Positions 50,901 to 61,021 of a DNA stretch of 64,000 nt are shown piece after piece. This DNA is from Solea solea (lineage: Eukaryota; Chordata; Actinopteri; Pleuronectiformes; Soleidae), in the NCBI RefSeq assembly GCF_958295425.1, contig NC_081150.1, forward strand, positions 9,671,001 to 9,735,000, written 5' to 3'. The notes beneath the pieces are model-generated. The model made no database searches, was not told where the DNA came from, and saw nothing but the letters and a program-made list of their open reading frames with translations. A program made the translations under genes and the position numbers. Within the stretch, counting starts at the first letter, position 1, and every line of letters starts with the position of its first letter.

Positions 50901-52377
50901 TGGACTGCATGTTGATCCACCGTGACCCAGATGACACACACTCTGATCACAATGTGTAAGACTGAAACCTAAACACACAGTCATGATTGACGTATGGTGT
51001 AAACACACCGTCTGTTTTCCCGTTAAAGGACTTGAGTATTGTTCATTGTGAGTGTGTGAACGGGTGTGTTTTGCATGTGTGTGTGTGTGTGTGTGTAAAA
51101 GTGTTAAGTGTTTGTATTGTGTTGAGGTGAGGTGATTAAAGGTGACACACACACAAATCACATTACCTCCACATACGGCAATGTTGTCCAGCCTGGACTC
51201 CCCCCATCTGTCCTCTGCGTGCGTGCGTGTGTGGCATTAGGTCAACCTGTTACATTACCATTACAAGGTCATTCAAAGTGTCCAGCCAGGTTGACAACCG
51301 CTGATAGCTGTCACAACTACACAACTACACACACACACACACACACACGTACTGTGATCCCCTGATTATGGAGCAACGCAGACTCCATGTTGAGCTTTTG
51401 TCCACAAAGTCGGCATCAGCTGGGGGATAAACAGTGAAAGACAGACACCACGGAGAGAAAAGATGAAGGTGGCGAAAGACGAGGCATAACGAGAGCCATG
51501 AATGAAAACTGTACACTTCAATGGGTGCTGATGGGAGTTATGTTGGATATAGAAGCCATTACAGAGAGATGGGAGAGAGGGATTCATATATATATATTTA
51601 TATATAAAAGGACTAGAACTAGATGGAGAATGACAGACCATAGTAACGGAGGCTGTCTATCAGTAATTGGGTCATGATGAGCAGTGTCCCTGCAGTGTAA
51701 TGAGTGGGATATTTTCCAGCACATTCTCCACCACACAGTCACTAGACTCATTTGTCCTCATTCGTACCGTCATGTTATTTGCTTGTTGCTGTATGTGTTT
51801 ATTTTCCTGCTCTTCCAGCGTCACTTTTGGCTGTTTTTGTACATGCACGCAGCACAAAGTGGATGTTTCTGAGTAAAGACTGCCCCCTCCCATAATTCCC
51901 TGCAGTAGCAGCAATGCCAAAACATCTCTCTTTTTTTTGGCCGGATGAAGAATGAATTAGGAGCTGTTTTGTAATGGGTTATTTTTGGACTTGTCTGGCT
52001 TTAGAAGTTTCCCTTTCAAAGGAATAGTTAAACACTTTAGGAATCATCTGATTTCTTCCTGAGAATAGAACGACATGAGGTCTGCCAACTGTACAAAAGA
52101 GTGTTTCCTAAAATATAAAATCTTAATGATCTCTACATTAATGGCCGCACTAAATCAAAACTAAACAGAAACTAAGTCAGGACTGCCATCTAAAGACTTG
52201 GCGCAGTATTTAATAATCAGTTTTGATAGCTTAGTTGTATGTCATTAACTAGTAGTGAATTTTTTCTCTCCGTCTAACTGTTTATGTCTTTCCTCCCTGC
52301 AGGTCTTTGTCCGTGAGTTGCTGGGCAGGATAAGGGGAATGAGAAAACTCAGCGCACCAACCAAGAAGGGCCTATAA
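37871..52377 (+). CDS. ppp1r14c: Protein phosphatase 1 inhibitor Ppp1r14c (KEPI)
   Basis: Member of the CPI-17 family of small inhibitors that block protein phosphatase 1 when a threonine is phosphorylated by PKC; KEPI itself is the membrane-associated, brain- and muscle-enriched member. Four exons join at phase 0: 37871-38107, 49820-49903, 50808-50840 and 52303-52377, giving 142 aa (human 165, the difference lying in the variable N-terminus). The inhibitory core KVTVKYDRKELRKRLVLEEW is intact, with the phosphorylatable threonine at residue 50, equivalent to Thr38 of CPI-17. EEEMPEVEIDIDDLLEVTSD follows, then the tiny 11-codon exon ESLIDCYKPTE, and the end is RIRGMRKLSAPTKKGL. The first intron is 11.7 kb. 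The start codon (GCAATGTCG) is the first in a GC-rich 5' region. Confidence 0.95.
38506..38705. repeat. CpG-rich minisatellite, three 64-70 bp units
   Basis: Three consecutive units start at 38506, 38572 and 38636 with CGAGAGAAACCGC-type words. Each continues with TCTGCGCGCTTTTACGCACC and ends near ATACAGGACTGAG. The third unit carries an extra TTTTACGC. The units differ by substitutions, so the array is not new. Confidence 0.9.
38940..38973. repeat. (GT)n microsatellite
   Basis: About 16 GT units within ppp1r14c intron 1. Confidence 0.95.
44586..44655. repeat. (GA)n tract
   Basis: Two GA blocks separated by GATGAGAGAAAGACGGACAG in ppp1r14c intron 1. Confidence 0.9.
46085..46610 (+). mobile_element. 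tRNA-derived SINE, interrupted
   Basis: The head has polymerase III promoter boxes: A box in GGCGCATGGCCTAGTGG (about 46094-46111) and B box in GGTTGCAGTTCGAATCCC (46138-46155). The body phrases CCTCCGAGCAAGGAACCCAA and the tail TTTGCTGTGGCGCCCTCTAG are family-typical. Between about 46262 and 46415 an unrelated stretch rich in GGTACC-like palindromes (ACCGGTACCGTACCATTACT) looks like a nested insertion. Confidence 0.7.
49904..52302 (+). other. ppp1r14c: ppp1r14c introns 2 and 3
   Basis: Intron 2 (49904-50807) holds a small MITE at 50058-50169. Intron 3 (50841-52302) holds GT and CA tracts and a stretch at about 52015-52150 that begins AAAGGAATAGTTAAACACTT, resembling a common fish interspersed repeat. 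No further coding exon is needed or seen. Confidence 0.75.
50058..50169. mobile_element. Short MITE with TA ends
   Basis: Left end ATAGACTGTATGTGAAAATG and right end CATTTGTATCTACAGTCTAT are imperfect inverted repeats of about 23 bases. TA at each boundary fits a Tc1/mariner-type target duplication. The element is about 110 bp long with no coding capacity. Confidence 0.75.
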
Positions 52378-53792
52378 TGGCTGTCGCGCCAGCTGTCAAT
52401 CAAACATAAACGACATCATCCCGGCTCCACCTGCTTAACCCACTCAACATGGACTGTCGTCACATTAAACAGCATTAATAACTACTCTGCAAACCACAGT
52501 CATGCGCCATTAAATCCATGCACATAGCCCCACAAGGTTCATTATAATATTAGACTGTTGAAAGGTACAGAGTAACAGCAAAGAGAGTCACAAGAAAAGG
52601 TCAAACCCAGCGAGTTAGAGCTGCAACTGTGCTTTACCGCCTAATCCCACATTTCAGAGCCATTTTTAAGTCTTTTCAAGCTGATGCTATAATCTCGACA
52701 GCCATACAAACATAGACACCAATAAATCACATAAAGGGAGGTGGTTTTAAAAAATATTTGTACTGAAGTAGGTGTGAAAATTAGCTCTAGCACTATGTAA
52801 CCAGTGCTTCATGATTTTGTCTTTTTTTTTTTTTACGGATGTGTTTTGCTGTTACTTCTTTTCTTTTAAAAAGGGTACATGTGGTAGTTGTTTGTTGTTG
52901 TTTTTTTTACTTACTTTTGCATTTTAGTCTTGCAAATGTGAGGGACTAGTTTCATTTTCAGCACAACAACTTTGTCCTTTTGTGATGTACAGTATATACA
53001 TTTCCGGGAAGAGTGGTGACCATTTTAGCAAACGGGGGCAAAATAGTGCGTGATGTGTTTTGCTTTTTACCCACTGCTCAACTTCACCTCAACCTTTTCA
53101 CCACAACAAGGCATGATGGGCGTTGCAGTTCTCTGTATGACGCCTGTATGATTGGCAGCCTTTCACGTCTCACGTTATTGCGGTTCATTGTCCCTCAGAA
53201 TACATATCAGTTGATTTAAGCACAAAGCCCAAATATTGTTGGTTGTTTTTCCTCACACAGGGTTTCACTCTGCAAACTGGCCTCTTTATTATATTGGTTG
53301 ATGTTGCCTTTAAGGACATTCAGGATCAGTTCCCCTTTTACTCAGCACTGAACCTTAACTACTGACAACCAAAAGGCAAAAAAACATATATACGGTTAAG
53401 TCAGAACCTGAAGACAACTTGAAACACACACCTGTCACATCCTGTAAGTAAAGGTGTGCCAAAACCGGTAAGTGGAGTATGACATCTTACATGTTACATG
53501 TAACAGGGGCGTTAATGTGTGACGCAGGGATTGCGCGATTAAACTACCTTTTGAGTGGGTGCAGACAGAGTTTTAGGCTGTTTGAAATGTCCTACAGAGT
53601 TGCAGAAAAGACGTTGTTATAGTATATTCCCATGTTTACGAGCTGTATTTAGTTAGTTATTGTTATAAAATACCTATACAAACACACACACACCGACACA
53701 CAAACCTTTACACTCTGGTACAGTCATGACTCTGTTACAGGGTTGGGCCCAGTGAAGCAACTGGAATGGGGCAGAGATAAATCTCAACTTAT

Positions 53793-53816
53793 ATATATAT
53801 ATGTATACATGTGTGT

Positions 53817-53877
<61 letters not shown>

Positions 53878-53892
53878 TATATATATATAAAG
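53793..53892. repeat. (TA)n microsatellite in ppp1r14c 3' UTR
   Basis: Mostly pure TA for about 90 bases with few interruptions. If the 3' UTR extends to 54.8 kb, this tract is transcribed and could fold on itself. Confidence 0.9.
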
Positions 53893-54766
53893 CCTCAGCT
53901 GCCAAAGACAGAAACAGGCCAATGTTTGGTATTAACACTTGCAAACCACCCGCCTCGCATGCTGTCAACAGATAAGATAAAACACTGATGAAGAGTACAT
54001 ATATATTATGATGTTATTAGCTTATAATCAAGCAAAAAAAAATACTTTTTTGACTTAGCTACCATATATGACTTTGTAGAACCTTTTATGTTGAAACAAC
54101 GACGTGATGGTCACGTTGCAGAGAATCCAGGAAATAAAAAAAATTAAAATAATAATAATAAAAAACGGTGCTGTTTTTGATGTTCTTCCCAGGGTTTTGG
54201 TCGTATATAAAAAGGTGTTTACACTGTCGATTGACTCCGGATGAAATGTGTCTGTCTTTACTGATGGAGTGCATTCAGTGTAAAGTGGCAGCCTCTTAGC
54301 ATTTCCTGGCCTGGTGGATTTATTTGGAAATGTCACGCATTTTCTGGATCACTGAATAGGGAGGAGAAGTTAAAGAGGAAGCCATTACAGCCAGCTGAGA
54401 TGCATCCAGCATTCATGTTGAGGTACTCGCAGAAGTGGTTCAGTTCAAAAGGCTGAAATTTTATAATTTATGGGGTTTCGTGTGTTTCTGGAAGTGTCCA
54501 TACTAGAAAGCTTTACATTTGCATGCGTTTTTAAAGTAGCATGTCGAAGGGAACATTTTGTTTGCCCAAAGGTTTTTATTTACAAAGTAAAACATTTTTC
54601 CTTTTTATACCTTTTATTATTACTGTTATTACCAGTAGAATTATTATTATTGTTATTCAAACTAAAATATTTGGTTTTTTGTTCATTTTGGGGTTTTTTC
54701 TGTACATCCACGATAAGTGTACTTGTTTTTAAAATGTAATGTGATGTGTGGTTTGTTTTTGCTGAT

Positions 54767-54772
54767 AATAAA
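54767..54772 (+). terminator. ppp1r14c: Probable ppp1r14c poly(A) signal
   Basis: AATAAA within GATAATAAAAATGC, 2.4 kb after the stop codon, the clearest canonical signal before the downstream MITE. Confidence 0.5.
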
Positions 54773-54967
54773 AATGCAGAACGACTCTGTACTGTTTGAA
54801 CACATGTCTGCTTTTCATTTTCATTAGTTTTTGTGGATAAAGGATAAGTTCCCTAAAATAAACTGCAGATATTTGTGGCAAGAGTTAGACAAGGAGAGCC
54901 AGGTAAATGAACCCGTACATTAGAGCAGCCTGGTTATTGTAACCCAGTGACGATACAGGGGAAACAT

Positions 54968-55079
54968 TTAAAGGAATACTTCACAAATTTGCATTTAGCT
55001 TTGTATTACTAGAATAGGGGTAGTATTTTTGAAAAATTGTGCTTACCAACCTCACCAAATGGCCAACTATTCCTTCAAA
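54968..55079. mobile_element. Short MITE with AAAGGAATA ends
   Basis: TTAAAGGAATACTTCACAAA at the left and ACTATTCCTTCAAA at the right are inverted repeats. The interior words TTGCATTTAGCTTTGTATTA are shared by a common fish repeat. It lies just after the ppp1r14c poly(A) site. Confidence 0.7.
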
Positions 55080-57984
55080 TAAAGCAGGAAGATTTACAGA
55101 TTTATTTGTGTGCCATCATTCAGATGTGTTGACATTTGTGTGCATGTGCCCTGTACGAAGGCCATACTGAAGCATGATGGTTGCCAGTGTGCTCCCTCTC
55201 AGTGCCACAGTGTGGCAGTGGCTTAGTGGGACACTCTGTTAAGAGCTCACCAGAGCATGACATGATCGTTTCATGTATGCATGAGTATTTTCTCTGCAGC
55301 ATGTCTACTCTCATATGGAACCTAACCTACTGTACGTCGTTGCTAGGTAGAATGTGTTCATTGATCCATTGCGTGGGCCTTTGAGAGAGACAATCATAAT
55401 GACAGTTAATGCTACATGATCGCTGATCTGTGAGGGAACAAGCGAACCTCAAAGCAAAGCAAAGCTTATGTGTTTGTTTTTATTTCTGAAGGCAAGTCAT
55501 GTGGAAGAATATAGGCCAGTTTATAGAGGAGACAGACAGACAGAAAGAGAGACACTCGGAGAATGCACCCCTGGTTTCATTCCCACACAGAATATGATAA
55601 TGAGTGGCTGTTCATTTACTGACACACTCCCAACCAGCCTTGTGGCTTTCACTGCCGGAGACAAAATTGCACACACGCTTCTGCTGCTACCATGTTTCGG
55701 AAGGAAAGGAAAGCCAAAACGGCGGCAGTGTGACTGTGGAGCATGACAAGGCTGTGTGTGCCTTTAAATTCCATGACCCACTTTTCACAGCTGGAGCTGG
55801 CGGGCAGTGAGCGCTCGTGCACGCTGCCTTGAATAATTGGAACTGCAAGGTGAATGTGAGGAGAATGGCTGAGGATGGGAGCTGCCTCGCCGTCAGCCAT
55901 CAGTGTGCCTGGTTCAGTCAGCTGGCTGCAAACCGGCGAATCTCACACCAGTGCAGTCCTCGAGCTGCTGCTGGTCATGGTTTTTCCCAGAATATTAAAA
56001 CTGATGTGAATGGAGGCAGCTGTTTGAAAGAACGTGAATGGATGTATGAAATCCAATCAGACTGGCAGGAGTGAGGAGAGATGAAGCCACTGGAAAATTC
56101 TTAATAAAGCAGACATCATATTTCTCTATGTGGAATCGCCCGGCAGATACTACTGTAATTTTAATGTGTTCCCATCCCCCTCTTCATTTTGCCATTCCAT
56201 CTCTTGATCATGTATGTTCCTCTCCACCCCCATACTCTCCTCATACTTCTCTCTTCCCCCCCCCCCCTCCCGTGTGGATGAAGTGATCCATCACTCCAGT
56301 GCTTCAGAAGCAGCAAGAGTGGGGGAGCATCTTGAGAATGTAAAATGACAGACAGATACTGTATATGACCAGGGTGGTAAAGACAGAGACATGAGAGTTC
56401 CTTCAGCTGGAAGAGAGATCCCATCTCGTCTCCACTGCTGTGGAACCCAAATGCAGCATCAGATAAATGCTGGGGCGACGTGTCACGCTCCTGTAGCCTG
56501 ATCGTTCATTCACATGACAGGCAATTCAGCCATACAGCATCACTTATTAGAGAATAAAAGAAGGGAGGAGATGTTGTCGTCTGTCACCTGCCTGACACTG
56601 GGGCCGTGTTTAAGCTGCTCACTAGACCTGCTTGCTTTGAGGACATGGCCCACACAGTACTGTCTCCCTACTATCTCCAACATAACATGAAGCGGAACAA
56701 ACAAACAGAAAAATTATTCATTTTCAGCTTTGGATACTTCCTGAATATTATGCTAAATATCTTAGACTGTATATTGCACATTTGTCACATTTATTGGCTT
56801 TTTTTTTTTTTTTTACATTAATCTTGCACACATAATGAATTTATCATGTACAGGATCAGCCTGAATGATAAGGAGGATGCTCCGCTGCCTGGTGGATTCA
56901 GAAATCAACTCAGAGAATATAACAAGGGTGAGGAAAGTAGGACGTTTTAAGATGTTGGGTAATATAATTAACTTGTTATTAATGAAACAATGTATGCTTC
57001 TTAGTAGGAATGTTATACACAATATACATCAATAGTAACAGACTCAAAAAGTACAAACAAACTTTTATGAATTATTAGTGGTTATTGGTATTGCTCTACA
57101 CCAGACAGAGTGTATATTAGCAGGCAGTTATACTGAGCCTAGTTGTTTACAGTTTATCTGGCTCCTAAACCTTACAACACAATAAATACATGGATATCAG
57201 ACAGTAAACCCTGTTATTATAATCCCTGTGCATCACTATATCCACTAGCAGGATTAATAGAAGGGGTTTAGCATTGAGTATAATAGCACTAGGTACTTGG
57301 GTCACAGAAACATATGTCTGCTGGTCTGTTTGTGCATCAGTGTGTGAGGTTTGTATTTACTCCGTTGTTAGTGGTGCACACCCAGAGGGTTAGGTTGGTC
57401 AGAAGTAAAGGGTATCATAGCTACAGCACGCACAGGCGTGTGTGTTTGTGTGTGTGTGTGTGGGTTTGTGTGTGTGTGTGTGTCCATTTAGACAACATTA
57501 AGAGGATCTGTCTTTTTCTGCAGGGTGCACGTTCAGATTCTCCATTTGCCATCTGTTTTACTACTACATTATGAGATAATTAAGAGGCTATTATCAATAA
57601 CCCAAAGCAACAAAGCCTACACGAGAAGTGCCTCACATGTGTACAAACAAAACCAGAGGTGTGTAACGGGAGACATGTTGCAAACTCAGCGGAAATAAAT
57701 AGGTAACGTTAAAGTAACTGACCTCAGCTGTTTTCTCAGCAGCCTGCTTCTGCTCCTGCTCCTACACACAGAAAGAGATAAAAAAAAACATTAAACATAT
57801 TCTCAAACTCGGACGCATTAAATACAAGAAAAAAAAGTGATGGGAGTTGTGTGAAAATTCACAGTTAAGCTTTGAGTATCCACTGACATCTGTTCTGTAG
57901 GTGATGTCAGTACAACAACTTCTCTCCACAAGCTGGTTTGAAATGCATTTTCAGCCTATGTAGTGTTAAGAGAGAGACCACATC

Positions 57985-58340
57985 CCTCCTGCAGTATGTA
58001 GTTCTCCCTCCACTCGCTTCCTATTGGTTTTAGGATTAATTTTAAAATGTTACTGTTGGTTTTTAAAGCTCTTAATGGTTTGGCACCATTTTACGTCTCT
58101 GAACTTCTTTTTTTCTTCACACCCCACCCTGAGCTCTGCTTTAACATGTGCCAAAATTGAACCACTGAAGAAGAATATTCAGCCCAGATACTTCTATCTA
58201 CATTTGACGTTTTTACTATTTTTCTGTTTTAGTTTCATGTTTTTAATTGATTATAAGTTGTATACCTTTTATGTTGCTGTGCCTTTAATCCTGTAAAACA
58301 CTTTGGTCAACCTTGGTTGTTTTAAAATGTGCTCTAGAAA
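57985..58340 (+). mobile_element. Degenerate LINE remnant
   Basis: CTCGCTTCCTATTGGTTTTAGGATTAATTT and GCTCTTAATGGTTTGGCACC parallel the LINE region that encodes LHWLPV...FKILLLVYKSLNG in the copy at 31.5 kb, with stops and indels. It ends near AAATGTGCTCTAGAAATACA, a tail-like phrase. Confidence 0.6.
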
Positions 58341-60394
58341 TACATTTCTAAACCTCATTACCTCCTGAAACCTGTGTGTTTATATTTGCTCAGCATCACA
58401 TTATTAGTTATTAGCTGCTAAGATGCCTGCAGATGGAGGAAATGTTGCAATTACATGTACATGGGATGACAATAACAGTAAGCACAAAAGGAAACCAAAG
58501 ATATATTCTGCTTCAATGTTTTATGACGCTTTAATGCAAGATCTGTCGCATATTGCTGCTGATTGAATCAGCCTGCTTGATTGTGAAACTCATCTGATCT
58601 CCACCATGGTGTCTGCTAGCCTGTGCCTTGGATCTAAATTAAACAAAATGAACCAGCGAGGAGCAAAGAGGCCGCTTGTCCTCAGAATCAATCCGTTCCT
58701 CCATCTGCTTATTCGCCAGCAGCCCACCCCCACTCTCACTTGATTATCATCTTTCACGAAGGGCCTCCAGCGTTAATCAACAGAGGATCAACATCCCAGT
58801 GTGCATACGTGTGACATTCATTCACCTTCACTCTTGTGTACGTTTAGATCAAGCAAAGAGACCAAAAAAATCATCTAGATTCCTCCATCACTTACTCTGT
58901 GTATAAAGTGAATAACTATTGATGAGCAATCAAGGCTCTTCTTCAGTGCAGGGAGAAGCCCGACGTCTAATTCCCCTGGGATCCAATTACATACAGTTGG
59001 AGAAGGGTTTCATCATGCACATATGAACACACTTAAACACACATGACCCTGAACCTCAGCCTCCACCCCCCGGCTTAACCACCACCCACTGATTTAACCC
59101 CGCACCAACCTCCATGAATGACCTTCAACGCTTCTGACACAAACAAAACAGCAAAAACAGTCATGAACACAAACAAAAAGAACACACAATGAGAAGATAA
59201 AGCAGGGGGTGGATTTGTCTGGGGTTTTTTGTTATTTCTAATTGAAAAACATTGATGTCCAGAGGAGTGTGTGTGTATCTCTGACTTTCTGCTTGTCAGT
59301 ATTTGAGAATTACCTGCAGGCTAGTATCTCCTCAGTGGAATTACCAAACTGCTGGTTGCCATGGTTGCAGGTTCCTGAGCACCAGTCATTTGGTGCGTTA
59401 CTGGGGGTCTGGGAGTGAGGGGTAAAACCTGCACAGTCTGGTAAACAGAAACGATTGGAGCAGAGATTAGCAGACATTTAGTCACAAACAGTAAATCCAG
59501 GCTCAGATATAAGTGGGGTGTGAGTTGAAAAAACAACGATGTGTTTAATTATTGAGTCACGTGTTATTTGGTATAATCGAAATTCTGTCACTAATGTTTA
59601 TATTTGGGAAGAGACGCTGTTCATATTTTTATTCACCCTGTTATTTTAGCTAAAAATACAGACTTTGTACCACATAGTAATTTGGGGTAATGCATGTTCT
59701 AGTTATAAAAATAATACTCTAATAGTTTTTAAGATTTCTGAAATGAGTTGAATCTTGTTATTAATGTATGACGATAATGTACATTAATGATGTCTCCTGA
59801 AAATGGATCTGGACCACAATACTGGAATGTAGTTTTAATGAGTCAAATATTTTGAATGTGTGAAGATAGCTCCATCTGCTGGTAGAATGTAATAATATAG
59901 CCAAAATGAATGGAGAGTTTAAAGACAACTTTAGTTTGCAGTGAAAATGTGTGTTCTTTAGTTTTTCCATATGCCTGTTCGTTACAGGCTTTTTTTATGT
60001 TGTATGTTTGCACTTCTGTGTGTTTGAAATAGAGCCTATTTGTATTAGTGGCCAATAAAACATATTACATATTACATATTAGTATCAGCATTTCCTGTAT
60101 ATTTACCAATATGCAGATATGAAAAACTTTATTTTGGGAAACTTTGTCATTATTTCTTATTTATTCTATGTTTAAAATGGGTATCAGTACAACATTTACA
60201 AAGGTGTTTACTTTGCAGAAAAGATGTACATTTATGTTTACACTTTTTTAAATTCAAGTTCAGCATGTATTATATTTTAAACGGCAAATACAGTATTCCC
60301 TAATAATATTTCAGCCAACAAAAATCGATATTGATCTATCACGTGTGTTACGGTACTGTCTTCTCTTAATACCTAAAAATTAAGTAACAAAACT

Positions 60395-60505
60395 AAGTCA
60401 TAATTTGAAATAGTATATCACAATGATGAGATTTTAAGTCATTATAATGAGATACTAATTCATCATTTGATATAGTATCTCATAATTGTGAGATTCTATC
60501 TAACT
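60395..60505. repeat. Short-period AT-rich tandem repeat
   Basis: Degenerate units like TAATTTGAAATAGTATATCA and AATGATGAGATTTTAAGTCA recur four to five times, mixing AGTCATAAT and GAGATACTA words. Confidence 0.7.
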
Positions 60506-60956
60506 CTATCTTCTATCTAGAAAACACACACACATTGTTATTGATCTTGCTCAGATACCAAATTAATAGTCAGCTGACTTCACATTACTGTTGTAGTCTA
60601 ACTGCCAGTAGATGTCAGCACAATACCTTTAAATGGACCTGAGACCCAAACTAGTCTTTAAAGGTCATTAGAATTGAGCTCTTGTACAGGAAATTGTGGT
60701 CAGTTTTAATAAATATTTTTTAAGTTTTTATTTTGTATTCATTATCTCATTTATTTACCTTTTAGTTAACAATAATTTGCTTCGTTTATAAAAAGTTTTT
60801 TTTAAATAGTTTTTCACTTAACTGTGCACAGTATTGTAGCTTTTTTTTATCGTCGTCCTCCCACCTGACCGTGGAGGGAGGGCCGGTGTCCGGCCTGCGG
60901 TCAGGATCAGTCCCGCTGCTGCCTGCTGCAGGTTCCTGCCTCTGATCCCTCTCAGG

Positions 60957-60964
60957 TGACGTCA
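60957..60964 (+). promoter_or_regulatory. Full CRE palindrome TGACGTCA
   Basis: A perfect CREB/ATF-type site 12 bases before the ATG at 60976, in a CpG-rich stretch of about 250 bases (60850-61100). CRE sites at this location are common in ubiquitous promoters. Confidence 0.5.
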
Positions 60965-60975
60965 CGTCAGGAGAC

Positions 60976-61021
60976 ATGGCGGACCAGGATGGCAGCGACT
61001 CATCTCCTCCCGGGTCCCAAG
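60976..61021 (+). CDS. Candidate first coding exon of an unidentified gene
   Basis: I do not recognise this gene. The ATG sits in a good context (GACATGGCGG) within a CpG-rich region and opens MADQDGSDSSPPGSQ, followed by an excellent splice donor (CAAG, then GTGAGT) at 61022. The exon ends in phase 1. No second exon is recognisable in the remaining 3 kb, so the gene body probably lies beyond the window. An open frame also starts on the opposite strand from an overlapping ATG (60977); I prefer the plus strand because of the donor. The real start and orientation need transcript data. Confidence 0.4.

Larger units (their letters stand above)
52378..54790 (+). other. ppp1r14c: ppp1r14c 3' UTR
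   Basis: It follows the stop codon directly and ends near the AATAAA at 54767-54772. The region is AT-rich with T-rich and ATTATT stretches and includes a long TA microsatellite. Mammalian PPP1R14C also has a long 3' UTR. The end point is inferred. Confidence 0.55.
54791..60850. other. Spacer between ppp1r14c and the 60.98 kb promoter
   Basis: No gene is firmly supported. It holds a MITE at 54968-55079, a LINE remnant near 57985-58340, a GT tract near 57436-57482 and a short-period tandem repeat at 60395-60505. Two weak minus-strand exon-like stretches (57724-57762, 59314-59437) are given as findings only. Confidence 0.5.
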
